Assembly (NCBI GenBank): GCA_963709325.1
Contig: CAVPVV010000001.1
Span: 1-64,000 of the forward strand
From: VFZN01 sp963709325
GTDB lineage: Bacteria; Acidobacteriota; Vicinamibacteria; Vicinamibacterales; UBA2999
Direction of reading: 5' to 3'
DNA length: 64,000 nucleotides
The translations under genes and the position numbers were made by a program. The stretch's first letter is position 1, and every line of letters begins with the position of its first letter. Below, piece by piece: positions 35,959-44,931 of the stretch. The notes under the pieces were generated by a model, which was not told the DNA's origin, searched no databases, and was given only the letters and a program-made list of their open reading frames with translations.

Positions 35959-35964
35959 ATTCTA
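35959..35964 (-). promoter_or_regulatory. Extended -10 promoter element for the rplU operon
   Basis: On the minus strand TGCTAGAAT (TGn plus TAGAAT) lies about 65 bases before the rplU start codon. No clear -35 box is seen at 17 bases, which fits an extended -10 promoter. The rest of the 250-base gap up to 36145 is GC-rich and holds nothing else I can name. Confidence 0.45.
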
Positions 35965-36144
35965 GCACACCAGCTGCCGCGGCCGCCCGGGAGGGGCTGG
36001 CGGCCTCTCCGGGAGGCGCCTGCGGCGGTTCGGAGCGAAACGACTCTCGGGAGTGCCTGTCGTCAATGCCGGTCCCAGGCAGATTGCCGGAAACGACCTG
36101 GCTGCAGGGCCGTCCCTCCCGCCCGTTTCCTCCCGGCGAGGATG

Positions 36145-36951
36145 CTACTTGAGCAGCACCCTGTTCCCTTTGATCTTCTGCGCGCTGAGTGTGTTCAGGA
36201 AGGTCGGGAGCAGGCGGTCCATCAGCTCGAAATACGACGAGAGTGCCGGGGTCTGCTGGTTCGAGTTGTAAAGCACTTCTTCGCGGAACGACTCGCTATA
36301 GAGCTGCTCGCCGGTACGGCCGTCGATGAACACGAACGTGGGGCGCAGGATGTACCCCTTGCGCTGCTGGTAAGTGCGGATCGGTTCCACTACCCGGCGG
36401 CCGAAGGAGTCGTAGGTCTCCTGTTCGCGCTGAACGAACCCCTCCCGCGCCTGCGGCAGGAAGACGACCGACCCGGTCACGATGAGCGCTTGATTGTGCT
36501 CGTCACCGACCTGCTTCCAGAACTCCTTGTCGTCGAACACCTTGGCGTAGCGATCGAGGTCGCGCTCGTTCTGCACGGCGGGCAGCTGGCCTTCTTCGGT
36601 CGCGGATGCACCGCCCTCGGGCGGGGCCGGCGGCGGGGCGGCGGGGTTACTCGACTCTTCCTTCGCCCGTTCGACCAGCGGCACGGCGTCGGCATCCACC
36701 ACGCGGAGAATGTTCTTGTTCCGGAGCTGGCTCCGGAGCAGCCGAACCATCTCCATGTTCGCGTCGATGTCTTCGTTGGCGCCAGCGAGGAACCCGGCCA
36801 CGTACACCCGCTGGAACGGACTAATGTCCAGCTTGGGAGCGATCGGGGTCTGGATCGGAATCTCTACGTAGCCGCTGCCGCCGCAGCCTGCGGCCAGCGC
36901 GCCCGCCACCAGGCTAAGGCTGGCGACCGTCTTTCTGAGCCGCTCGATCAT
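36145..36951 (-). CDS. Lipoprotein of unknown function
   Basis: ATG at 36951. A lipobox ends the leader ('SLVAGALAAGCGGSGYVEIP', Cys22 or so). The body includes 'FQRVYVAGFLAGANEDIDAN', an Ala/Pro-rich linker, 'NQALIVTGSVVFLPQAREGF' and 'RPTFVFIDGRTGEQLYSESF'. 268 residues. The pattern 'RVYVAGFLAG..DIDANMEMVRLLRSQLR' resembles secreted proteins with a GNA1162/CsgG-like nucleotide-binding fold, but the match is only suggestive. It overlaps the upstream TPR gene by 38 bases, so the two are co-expressed. Confidence 0.65.
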   Translation of the reverse strand: MIERLRKTVASLSLVAGALAAGCGGSGYVEIPIQTPIAPKLDISPFQRVYVAGFLAGANEDIDANMEMVRLLRSQLRNKNILRVVDADAVPLVERAKEESSNPAAPPPAPPEGGASATEEGQLPAVQNERDLDRYAKVFDDKEFWKQVGDEHNQALIVTGSVVFLPQAREGFVQREQETYDSFGRRVVEPIRTYQQRKGYILRPTFVFIDGRTGEQLYSESFREEVLYNSNQQTPALSSYFELMDRLLPTFLNTLSAQKIKGNRVLLK

Positions 36952-37276
36952 TGAGTTCCTTGAACAGGTCGAAGTTCTGCTTGATGAGCTGGTTGTTCGG
37001 TTCGAGCGACATGGCCTTCTCGTAGGCCGCGCGCGCTTTGTCCAGCTGTCCGTCCTGCTCATAAGCCACCGCCAGGTTGTTGAACGCGGCGGCGTAGGTG
37101 GGATCCAGTTGGGTGGCGCGTTCCCAACGGTAGATCGCCTCACGCCAGAGACCGCGCTGTGCCACCTGAACGCCGAACTCGACCTGTTCTTTGGCCGCCG
37201 CTCGTTGATCGGCCCAGGCGGGAAGCGCCGTGGCGATCACGAAGGCAAGCGCGAGCGTCAGGAGACGGGCAGGCAT
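36914..37276 (-). CDS. Exported TPR protein
   Basis: ATG at 37276 with a signal peptide 'LLTLALAFVIATALPAWADQ'. Two to three tetratricopeptide repeats follow: 'GLWREAIYRWERATQLDPTY', 'AAAFNNLAVAYEQDGQLDKA', 'RAAYEKAMSLEPNNQLIKQN'. 120 residues. A small periplasmic scaffold protein, probably working with the lipoprotein whose gene it overlaps. Confidence 0.8.
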   Translation of the reverse strand: MPARLLTLALAFVIATALPAWADQRAAAKEQVEFGVQVAQRGLWREAIYRWERATQLDPTYAAAFNNLAVAYEQDGQLDKARAAYEKAMSLEPNNQLIKQNFDLFKELNDRAAQKDGRQP

Positions 37277-37391
37277 TGGCTCTTACTGGCCACTATAGCG
37301 ACAGCCCCACAGGGCTTCAAGCCATTTGCCTGTGACATCGAGGCGACATCGGGTGTAGCCTGAGACAGCGGAGGTCACGGCGGCGGCAGGA

Positions 37392-38255
37392 GTGCCGGAC
37401 GTGCGCGATCTCTGTCTGGTGAACGGCGACGCGGCTTTTCCCTCGCGTCTCGTCTGCATCCCGGATCCGCCAGCGCAACTCTGGGTCCGCGGTTCCCCCG
37501 CGCATCTGCCCGGATTCGCGCAACCCTCCATCGCCATCGTCGGATCGCGTTCGGCGACGCGCGATGGTCTCGACGCGGCGCGACGGATCGCGACCGGTCT
37601 CGCCCGAGCGGGAGTCGTCATCGTCAGCGGTCTGGCCAGGGGGATCGACGCCGTCGCTCACCAATCGGCCGTTGATGCGGGCGGCTGCACCGTTGCGGTG
37701 CTCGGGTCGGGGCTGCTTCGGATGTATCCGCCGGAGCACGCCGCGCTCGCCGATCGGATGCTGGAATCCGGCGCGGTCATCTCGGAGTACGAGCCGCATA
37801 CGCCGCCGCACCCCGGGCTGTTCCCCCGTCGCAATCGGCTGGTCAGCGGACTTGCGGACGCCGTAGTCGTGGTGGAAGCGCCCGAGCGCAGCGGCGCGCT
37901 GATCACGGCGGGCGCCGCGCTCGATCAAGGGAAAGACGTATTCGTCGTGCCGGGGCGTGCCGGCGGCCGCCGGAACCGCGGCGGTCACCTCCTGATTCGG
38001 GATGGGGCCCGGCTCGTGGACTCTGAAGACGACCTTTTACTCGACATGGGCTGGGCTCTGGCGCCGGGCTGCGACCGGCCGGCCGGCGACGAATCGCGAG
38101 AAACCATTGAATTCACGGTGGATGACGTAGTCCGGGAAACCGGCGAGCTCCCGCAGACGGCGCTTTCCCGACTGCTGCAGGAGGAACTGGCCGGTGACAT
38201 CCGGCGGATTGGATCCGCGAGATTCCTGCGGGTCCGAAGGCGCGTGCTAACGTAG
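37392..38255 (+). CDS. dprA: DNA processing protein DprA (short N-terminus)
   Basis: GTG at 37392. The Rossmann core is clear: 'PSIAIVGSRSATRDGLDAAR', 'VVIVSGLARGIDAVAHQSAV', 'TVAVLGSGLLRMYPPEHAAL', 'PGLFPRRNRLVSGLADAVVV' and 'SGALITAGAALDQGKDVFVV'. The C-terminal winged helix follows ('DVVRETGELPQTALSRLLQE'). 287 residues, because the N-terminal helical domain is missing or reduced. DprA loads RecA on incoming single-stranded DNA. It precedes topA by 19 bases, an arrangement conserved with Firmicutes. Confidence 0.9.
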   Translation: MPDVRDLCLVNGDAAFPSRLVCIPDPPAQLWVRGSPAHLPGFAQPSIAIVGSRSATRDGLDAARRIATGLARAGVVIVSGLARGIDAVAHQSAVDAGGCTVAVLGSGLLRMYPPEHAALADRMLESGAVISEYEPHTPPHPGLFPRRNRLVSGLADAVVVVEAPERSGALITAGAALDQGKDVFVVPGRAGGRRNRGGHLLIRDGARLVDSEDDLLLDMGWALAPGCDRPAGDESRETIEFTVDDVVRETGELPQTALSRLLQEELAGDIRRIGSARFLRVRRRVLT

Positions 38256-38274
38256 TCTGTTCAACCCGAGACCA

Positions 38275-40965
38275 ATGGCCAAGCCACTCGTCATCGTCGA
38301 ATCACCGGCCAAGGCCCGCACCTTGTCCCGCTTTCTGGGCGACAAATACCGCGTCGAGGCCAGTTACGGCCACGTGCGAGACCTGCCCGAATCCGCCGCC
38401 GACGTGCCTAAGGAAATCAAGGCCAAGCCGTGGGGACGCCTTGGCGTCGACACCGACGGCGAGTTCACGCCGTACTACGTCGTTCCGGCGGACAAGAAGA
38501 AGTACGTGACGGCGCTCAAGGCGGCCCTCAAGGACGCCTCCGAGGTGATTCTCGCAACGGACCCGGATCGGGAAGGCGAGTCGATCAGCTGGCACCTGAA
38601 GCAGATCCTCAAGCCGAAGGTCAAGGTTCGCCGCATCGTGTTCCACGAGATCACCGAGGACGCGATCAAGCAGGCCCTCGACGAGGCCCACGAGGACGTG
38701 GACGAGAACCTCGTACGGGCCCAGGAGAGCCGCCGCATCCTGGACCGGCTGTACGGCTACACGCTGTCGCCGGTGCTCTGGAAGAAGGTGCAGACGGGGC
38801 TGAGCGCGGGCCGGGTCCAGAGCGTTGCGGTGCGGCTGATCGTGGAGCGTGAAGAAGAGCGGATGGCGTTCCGCTCCGCCGCGTATTGGGACATCGATGC
38901 GACCATCCGCGCCGAGGGCCGCGACTTCACCGCGACACTCGTGCGGGTCAACGGCGAGAGAGTCGCGACCGGCAAGGATTTCGACAGTAAGGGGCAACTG
39001 AGCGGCAAGGGCGTCCTGCACCTGAAGACCGACGCCGAAACCGACACGCTGCGCGAGGGGTTGATGCGCGGCCTGCCCTGGACGGTAACGGGCGTCGAAG
39101 AAAAGCCGTTTACGCAGCGTCCCGCTCCGCCGTTCACCACGTCCACGCTGCAACAGGACGGCAACCGCAAGTTCGGCTTCTCGGCCGAGCGGACCATGCA
39201 GATTGCGCAGCGGCTGTTCCAGGGCGTGGACATCGGCGGCGGCGATCTGGAAGGGTTGATTTCGTATCACCGCACCGACTCGACGACGTTGAGTGAGAAG
39301 GCGCTGGGCGAGGCGGGCCAGGCGGTTCGCGCGATGTACGGCGGCGACTACTACAAGGGCCCGCGACAGTATCAGACGAAGGTGCGCAACGCTCAGGAAG
39401 CGCACGAAGCCATTCGCCCGACCGACTTCCGCCGTACGTCGCAGGCGCTCGAGAACGTGCTGGACAACGACGAGCTGCGCGTCTACGAGTTGATCTGGAA
39501 GCGTGCGATTGCGTCGCAGATGGCCGATGCGCGGATGCAGCGCACGACCGTCGAAATCACCGGCCGTACTCCGGCCGGGCACGAAGCGGCGTTCACGGCG
39601 AGCGGCAAGGCGATCGAGTTCGCCGGCTACCTGCGCGCCTACGTCGAGGGAAGCGACGATCCCGCGGCCGAGCTCGACGAGCAGGAGACGCTGCTGCCCA
39701 AGCTCGCGGTGGGCGATCGCGTCCAGGCGCCGGATCAAGTGGACGCGCCGATCGTCGCCGTCAAGGTGGAGTCCAAGGGCCACGAAACCTCGCCGCCGGC
39801 CCGCTACACCGAAGCCTCGCTCGTGAAGCGGCTCGAGGAGGAAGGCATCGGACGGCCTTCCACCTATGCGCCGACGGTCGCGACGATCCAGCGCCGCGGC
39901 TACGTTTCGCGGCAGGGCAAGGCCCTCGTCCCGAGCTTCACGGCCTTCGCCGTGACGCGCCTGCTGCGCGAGCACTTCGGCGATTACGTGGACATCGGGT
40001 TCACCGCCGAAATGGAGGAGATCCTCGACGAGATCTCCAACGGCGAACGCGACTGGCTCGATTTCATCCGGGAGTTCTATCGAGGCGACGGCAAGCACCA
40101 TGGGCTCGAGAACCTGGTCGAGGAAAAGGAGCAGGCGATCGACTACCCCGTGGTCGACATCGGCACCGATCCGGACTCCGGGTTGCCGGTCCGCGTGCGC
40201 ATCGGCCGATACGGGCCGTTCCTGCAGATGGGCGAGTCCGGAGACGACGCGCCTCGGGCGTCGCTTCCTGAGGATCTCGCTCCCGCGGACCTGACGCCCG
40301 AAAAGGCGTTCGCGCTGCTCAAGGCCAAGGCCCAGGGCCCGCGATCACTCGGCGCCGATTCGAAGACCGGACTACCCGTGTACGTGATGCATGGACGGTT
40401 CGGGGCCTACGTGCAGCTCGGCGAGACGCCGGAGAAGGGATCGACGGAGAGGCCGCGGCGTGCGTCGCTTGGGCGCGAGCACACCGAGGATTCGATCACG
40501 CTGAGCGACGCGCTCCGCCTGCTGTCGCTGCCTCGCGATCTCGGCGCCGGCGCCGACGGAGACGTCATCGTGGCCAACGTCGGCCGCTTCGGTCCGTACG
40601 TCAAGCACGGCTCGGAGTTCCGTTCGCTGGACGCAACCGACGACGTTTACACGATCACGCTGGAGCGGGCGAAGGAGCTGCTCGCCCAGCCGAAGAAGTC
40701 GGCACGGCGGCAGCGCGTCGCGCCGAAGGAGCTCAAGGCGCTCGGCGCCCATCCCGAGTCAGGCGAGGCGGTGCGCATCCTCGATGGGCGCTACGGCCCG
40801 TATGTCACCGACGGGACGACGAATGCCTCGCTCCCGAAGGGCCTGGCTCCGGAATCGCTCACAATGGCACAGGCGCAGGAGCTGCTGGCAGCGCGTGCCG
40901 GCGCCGCCAAGGGTGGGCGCGCCCGCAAGGCCAGAGCCCCAGCGCGCAAGCGAAAGAGCGCATGA
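38275..40965 (+). CDS. topA: DNA topoisomerase I, cysteine-free form
   Basis: ATG at 38275. TOPRIM reads 'MAKPLVIVESPAKARTLSRF' and 'VILATDPDREGESISWHLKQ'. The catalytic tyrosine is in 'GLISYHRTDSTTLSEKA' (Tyr331), and 'GIGRPSTYAPTVATIQRRGY' lies further on. The C-terminal third has four TOPRIM-C-type repeats ('RIGRYGPFLQMG', 'MHGRFGAYVQLGE', 'NVGRFGPYVKHG', 'LDGRYGPYVTDG') and a lysine/arginine-rich tail. No cysteine is present in all 896 residues, so there are no zinc fingers. It relaxes negative supercoils. Confidence 0.94.
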   Translation: MAKPLVIVESPAKARTLSRFLGDKYRVEASYGHVRDLPESAADVPKEIKAKPWGRLGVDTDGEFTPYYVVPADKKKYVTALKAALKDASEVILATDPDREGESISWHLKQILKPKVKVRRIVFHEITEDAIKQALDEAHEDVDENLVRAQESRRILDRLYGYTLSPVLWKKVQTGLSAGRVQSVAVRLIVEREEERMAFRSAAYWDIDATIRAEGRDFTATLVRVNGERVATGKDFDSKGQLSGKGVLHLKTDAETDTLREGLMRGLPWTVTGVEEKPFTQRPAPPFTTSTLQQDGNRKFGFSAERTMQIAQRLFQGVDIGGGDLEGLISYHRTDSTTLSEKALGEAGQAVRAMYGGDYYKGPRQYQTKVRNAQEAHEAIRPTDFRRTSQALENVLDNDELRVYELIWKRAIASQMADARMQRTTVEITGRTPAGHEAAFTASGKAIEFAGYLRAYVEGSDDPAAELDEQETLLPKLAVGDRVQAPDQVDAPIVAVKVESKGHETSPPARYTEASLVKRLEEEGIGRPSTYAPTVATIQRRGYVSRQGKALVPSFTAFAVTRLLREHFGDYVDIGFTAEMEEILDEISNGERDWLDFIREFYRGDGKHHGLENLVEEKEQAIDYPVVDIGTDPDSGLPVRVRIGRYGPFLQMGESGDDAPRASLPEDLAPADLTPEKAFALLKAKAQGPRSLGADSKTGLPVYVMHGRFGAYVQLGETPEKGSTERPRRASLGREHTEDSITLSDALRLLSLPRDLGAGADGDVIVANVGRFGPYVKHGSEFRSLDATDDVYTITLERAKELLAQPKKSARRQRVAPKELKALGAHPESGEAVRILDGRYGPYVTDGTTNASLPKGLAPESLTMAQAQELLAARAGAAKGGRARKARAPARKRKSA

Positions 40966-42350
40966 TCCACGTCATCGGCGGTGGTCTCGCCGGATCCGAA
41001 GCTGCCTGGCAGGCGGCGGAGGCTGGTGCGGACGTGACGGTTCACGAAATGCGTCCCGTCCGGCCGACGGCGGTCCACCAGACCGATGGACTCGCCGAGC
41101 TCGTGTGCAGCAACTCGTTCCGCGGCGACAAGCTCGACAACGCGGTTGGACTGCTGAAGGAAGAAATGCGCCGGCTCGGCTCGCTCGTGATGCGGGCCGC
41201 GGACAAGGCGCGCGTGCCGGCCGGAGCGGCGCTGGCGGTGGACCGTCACGTCTTCTCGCAAGCCGTCACCGAGGCGGTGTCGTCGCATCCCCGAATCCGG
41301 ATCGCTCGCGAGGAGATCGATCACGTGCCCGTTGCCGGGTCGGGATGGTCACCGGTCATCATCGCCACCGGCCCGCTCACCTCCGACGCGCTGTCCGCCG
41401 ACATTCAACGGCTGGTGGGCGACCAGCACCTGGCCTTCTACGACGCGATCAGTCCGATCGTGCTGGCCGAATCAATCGACATGTCGAAGGTGTTCCGCGC
41501 CTCGCGGTGGGATCGAAGTGTTTGGAGCCCTGACAAGGCAGAAGGCATAAGGCAGAAGGCAGAAGCGCCCGCTCCAGAGGGGGAGGGCGATTATCTGAAC
41601 TGTCCGTTCACGAAAGATGAATACGACGCGTTTTACGACGCGCTCGTGGCGGCGGAGTCGGCGACGGTGCACGACTTCGACGCGGTGAAGTTCTTCGAGG
41701 GGTGCCTGCCGATCGAGGTGATGGCCCATCGCGGGCGTGACACGCTGCGCTTCGGGCCGATGAAGCCGGTCGGGCTGACCGACCCGCGCACCGGCCGTTA
41801 CCCGTACGCCGTGGTGCAATTGCGGCAGGACACACTGGCCGGCGATCACTACAGCCTGGTGGGGTTCCAGACGCAGATCAAATGGGGCGACCAGGCGCGC
41901 GTGCTTCGCATGATCCCCGGGCTCGAGCAGGCCGAGTTCGTCCGCTTCGGCATGGTGCACCGCAACACCTACATCTGCGGGCCGAAGGTGCTGCGCCCCA
42001 CGTGGCAGACGAAGTTTCGCGACGATCTCTTCTTCGCCGGCCAGGTGTCGGGCGTCGAGGGATACGTCGAGTCCGCGGCGTCGGGACTGCTCGCCGGTCT
42101 CAACGCGGCCGCGCTCGCGACGGGGCGCGAGCCTCGCGTCCTGCCGCGGACCACCGCGATCGGCGCGCTCGCCCATTACGTCTCTCACGCGGACCCCGCG
42201 CACTACCAGCCGAGCAACATCACCCACGGCATCATGGAGCCGCTGGCGAACCCGCCGCGCGACAAGGCGGCGAAGAAGTCGCGGATCGCGGAACGGGCGC
42301 TCGCCGATCTGCAGGACTGGCTCGGAGCGCCGGCGCTCGGCGCCCGCTGA
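40962..42350 (+). CDS. trmFO: tRNA (uracil-54-C5) methyltransferase TrmFO with in-frame insert
   Basis: ATG at 40962 overlaps the topA stop. The FAD site is 'IHVIGGGLAGSEAAWQAAE'. The catalytic region 'DGLAELVCSNSFRGDKLDNA' (Cys in CSNS) and 'YLNCPFTKDEYDAFYDALV', 'FEGCLPIEVMAHRGRDTLRF' and 'PGLEQAEFVRFGMVHRNTYI' match TrmFO/Gid. 462 residues. Between residues 186 and 212 there is an extra stretch ('SPDKAEGIRQKAEAPAPEG') not expected in the family. It is coded by an 'aggcagaaggc' word repeat of the kind seen between genes. It makes 5-methyluridine-54 from methylene-tetrahydrofolate. Confidence 0.93.
   Translation: MIHVIGGGLAGSEAAWQAAEAGADVTVHEMRPVRPTAVHQTDGLAELVCSNSFRGDKLDNAVGLLKEEMRRLGSLVMRAADKARVPAGAALAVDRHVFSQAVTEAVSSHPRIRIAREEIDHVPVAGSGWSPVIIATGPLTSDALSADIQRLVGDQHLAFYDAISPIVLAESIDMSKVFRASRWDRSVWSPDKAEGIRQKAEAPAPEGEGDYLNCPFTKDEYDAFYDALVAAESATVHDFDAVKFFEGCLPIEVMAHRGRDTLRFGPMKPVGLTDPRTGRYPYAVVQLRQDTLAGDHYSLVGFQTQIKWGDQARVLRMIPGLEQAEFVRFGMVHRNTYICGPKVLRPTWQTKFRDDLFFAGQVSGVEGYVESAASGLLAGLNAAALATGREPRVLPRTTAIGALAHYVSHADPAHYQPSNITHGIMEPLANPPRDKAAKKSRIAERALADLQDWLGAPALGAR
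41533..41567 (+). repeat. In-frame word repeat inside trmFO
   Basis: 'aaggcagaaggcataaggc' followed by 'agaaggcagaag' is an imperfect repeat of about 8 bases. It codes the extra residues of TrmFO and matches the word found in the gap after the permease gene (about 53390-53410). Confidence 0.7.
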
Positions 42351-42352
42351 CC

Positions 42353-43420
42353 ATGGCACCTCGCGGCCGCGGCACCGAGCGAGGAACCAGCCGTCGCGGG
42401 CTGCTCGCCCGCGGCGACGTGGCCGACGTGCCGGAAAACCTGCGAGAGCATCTCAAGGCGTTTCTCCGGTTCCTCGAGCTGAATCGAAACGTCTCGCCGC
42501 ACACCGTGCGCGCCTACGAGATCGACGTCGCCCAGTACCTTGCGTGGGTGGCATCGGGCAACGACGTCCGCATTTCGCAGTTGGCCGCCGCGCAGCTCGA
42601 CGGCCTCAGCGTTCGGGACTGGGTGGCGGCCCTCAATCGCGCCGGCCAGGCGCGGACGACGGTGGCGCGGAAACTGTCGGGGGCGCGCGCCTTCATGCAT
42701 TACCTGCAGCGCGAAGGGGTCATCGAGCACGACCCCACTGGCGCTGCCGTCGCGCCGAAACTGGACAAGACGATCCCGGTGCACCTTTCGGAGACGGAGA
42801 TCGCCGCACTGCTCGACAGTGTGGACACGCGGACGCCGCTCGGCCGCCGCGACCGCGCGATGTTCGAGCTCTTCTACGCCTCCGGGCTGCGCTTGAGCGA
42901 GCTCGTCGGGGTGAACCTCGAGGACCTGGACCTCAACGGGCGGGTCGTCCGCGTGCTCGGCAAGGGCCGAAAGGAGCGGCTCGTCCCGCTCAATCCGGTG
43001 GCCGCCGATGCTATCCGTGCGTGGATGAAGGATCGCGCCGCGATCGTGCTCCGCGATGGCTCCGCCCGCGCCGGCGCGTCGGGGGTCGGGAGTCGGAAGC
43101 CGGGAGTTGGCCGAACCCACGACGACGAGCCGCTGTTCGTCAACGCGCGAGGGGGGAGAATCACGGGGCGGAGCGTGGATCGGCTACTGCGCCGCTACGT
43201 GGCCCGCTGCAGCGCCCGGACGGGGATCAGCCCGCATGCGCTGCGGCATTCGTTTGCGACGCACCTGTTGCAGCGTGGCGCCGATCTGCGCGGGATCCAG
43301 GAGCTGCTCGGCCACGCGCGGCTCAGCACTACCGAGCGCTACACGCACGTGAACACGACGCAGTTGAAAGAGGTGTATCGGAAGGCGCATCCGCGTGCGA
43401 AAAAAGCAGGGGATACGTAG
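42353..43420 (+). CDS. xerC: Tyrosine recombinase XerC/XerD with in-frame insert
   Basis: ATG at 42353, two bases after the trmFO stop. The core-binding domain reads 'FLRFLELNRNVSPHTVRAYE'. The catalytic residues are Arg in 'FELFYASGLRLSELVGVNLE', Lys in 'VRVLGKGRKERLVPL', His-x-x-Arg in 'GISPHALRHSFATHLL', His in 'LLGHARLSTTERY' and Tyr in 'RYTHVNTTQLKEVY'. 355 residues, longer than usual because of an N-terminal extension and a repeat-coded insert at about residues 242-257 ('GASGVGSRKPGVGRTHDDE'). It resolves chromosome dimers at dif. Confidence 0.9.
   Translation: MAPRGRGTERGTSRRGLLARGDVADVPENLREHLKAFLRFLELNRNVSPHTVRAYEIDVAQYLAWVASGNDVRISQLAAAQLDGLSVRDWVAALNRAGQARTTVARKLSGARAFMHYLQREGVIEHDPTGAAVAPKLDKTIPVHLSETEIAALLDSVDTRTPLGRRDRAMFELFYASGLRLSELVGVNLEDLDLNGRVVRVLGKGRKERLVPLNPVAADAIRAWMKDRAAIVLRDGSARAGASGVGSRKPGVGRTHDDEPLFVNARGGRITGRSVDRLLRRYVARCSARTGISPHALRHSFATHLLQRGADLRGIQELLGHARLSTTERYTHVNTTQLKEVYRKAHPRAKKAGDT
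43078..43112 (+). repeat. In-frame word repeat inside xerC
   Basis: 'gtcgggggtcgggagtcgg' and 'aagccgggagttgg' form an imperfect 'gggagtcgg' repeat that codes the extra loop between the conserved parts of XerC. It does not interrupt any catalytic residue. Confidence 0.65.
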
Positions 43421-43527
43421 GCGACGCTTTGTCGCAGCGGCTGCTTCGCAGCCGTGGGCGTGGCTTCGCTCGATAAGGCCCGGACGCTCGGACTAAATCA
43501 GCAGTCTGTTCGCGGCGCGGATTGGCC

Positions 43528-44922
43528 TCATCCTGCCATGGCCACGACGCGCCGCTTCGGCAGCTCGATCCCGAGCGTCTTGATCTTGTAGTTCATCACG
43601 CGCGGGCTGATGCTGAGCAGGTCCGCGGCGTCCTTCTGCACCCAGTTCGCCATCTTCAGCGCCTCGGTCAGCGCCTGGCGCTCGATGTCCTCCAGCGGGA
43701 TGCCCGTCGGCGGAATCCGGACCACGGTCGATTCCCGCGCGCCAGTCGTCCCCTGGGCCGCGTCGCCGAGCCGCAGATCGTCGGCGGCGATCACAGATCG
43801 CTCGGCCAGGAGCGCGGCCCGCTCGATCGCGTTCTCCAGCTCGCGGATGTTGCCAGGCCAGTTGTAGCGCATCAGCAGCTTCTGGGCCTCGGGATCGATG
43901 CCGTCGAGCCGCTTCTTGAGCTCGTTGCCGAAGCGGCGCAGGAACGACAACGCCAGCGCGTGGATGTCTTCCTTCCGCTCGCGCAGCGGCGGCGTCTGGA
44001 TCGAGACGACGTTCAGCCGGTAGTACAGGTCCTCGCGGAACGTGCCCGCCGTCACCATCGAGGGCAGGTCGCGATTGGTCGCGGCGATCAGCCTGACGTC
44101 GACGCGGATCGTCCGGGTTCCGCCGAGCCGCTCGAATTCGTGCTCCTGCAGCACGCGCAGGATCTTCGCCTGCGTGCTCGGGCTCATGTCGCCGATTTCG
44201 TCGAGGAAGAGCGTCCCGCCGTCGGCCTGCTCGAAGCGGCCGATCCGCTGCCGGTCGGCGCCGGTGAACGCGCCCTTCTCGTGGCCGAACAGTTCCGATT
44301 CGAGCAGGTTCTCCTGGAGCGCCGCGCAGTTGACCTTCACGAAGTTCCGCGCCGCTCGCAGCGAATTGTGGTGAATCGCGCCGGCGATGAGCTCCTTGCC
44401 GGTTCCGGTTTCGCCGTGGATGAGCACCGTCGAATTGCTCTTGGCCACCTTCTTGACCACACCGAGGACGCGCTGCAGCGCGTCGCTGTTGCCGACGATC
44501 TTCTCGAAATCGTAGGTCTCCTGCTGCTCGTTGCGGAGGTAGTCGAGCTCGTGGCGCAGCCGCTTCAGCTCGAGCGCCTTCTCGATCTTGACCTCCATCT
44601 CCTCGATCTCGAACGGCTTCTGGACGTAGTCGAAGGCGCCGATCTTCATCGCTTCGACCGCGGTGTTCACCGTGCCGAACGCCGTCATCAGAATCACCGA
44701 GACCGTCGGGTGCAGCGACTTGGTGGTGCGCAACACGTCGAGACCGTCCGAGCCGCCCATCTTCAAATCGCTGACGACCACGTCGAAGTAGCTTTCGTGC
44801 AGCCGCTCGAGCGCCGCGTTGCCGTTCGACGCTTCCTCCACCTCGTGCCCGGCGGTGGAGAGGGCCAGCGCCAGCCCGCGCCTGAGCGCGTCGTGATCGT
44901 CCGCTACGAGAATGCGTGCCAT
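43528..44922 (-). CDS. NtrC-family sigma-54 response regulator
   Basis: ATG at 44922. A receiver domain has the phospho-aspartate in 'FDVVVSDLKMGGSDGLDVLR' (Asp52). The AAA+ domain follows with Walker A 'VLIHGETGTGKELIAGAIHH', the sigma-54 contact loop 'ELFGHEKGAFTGADRQRIGR' and Walker B 'GGTLFLDEIGDMSPSTQAKI'. It ends in a Fis-type helix-turn-helix 'AADLLSISPRVMNYKIKTLG'. 464 residues. It activates sigma-54 promoters when phosphorylated, almost certainly by the kinase gene directly upstream. Confidence 0.92.
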   Translation of the reverse strand: MARILVADDHDALRRGLALALSTAGHEVEEASNGNAALERLHESYFDVVVSDLKMGGSDGLDVLRTTKSLHPTVSVILMTAFGTVNTAVEAMKIGAFDYVQKPFEIEEMEVKIEKALELKRLRHELDYLRNEQQETYDFEKIVGNSDALQRVLGVVKKVAKSNSTVLIHGETGTGKELIAGAIHHNSLRAARNFVKVNCAALQENLLESELFGHEKGAFTGADRQRIGRFEQADGGTLFLDEIGDMSPSTQAKILRVLQEHEFERLGGTRTIRVDVRLIAATNRDLPSMVTAGTFREDLYYRLNVVSIQTPPLRERKEDIHALALSFLRRFGNELKKRLDGIDPEAQKLLMRYNWPGNIRELENAIERAALLAERSVIAADDLRLGDAAQGTTGARESTVVRIPPTGIPLEDIERQALTEALKMANWVQKDAADLLSISPRVMNYKIKTLGIELPKRRVVAMAG

Positions 44923-44931
44923 GAACCCGTC

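Noticed and set aside
38302..40101. A 599-codon open frame on the minus strand
   Set aside because: It lies exactly opposite topA and has the arginine/leucine-rich make-up of antisense frames in GC-rich DNA. It has no family motif or ribosome site.
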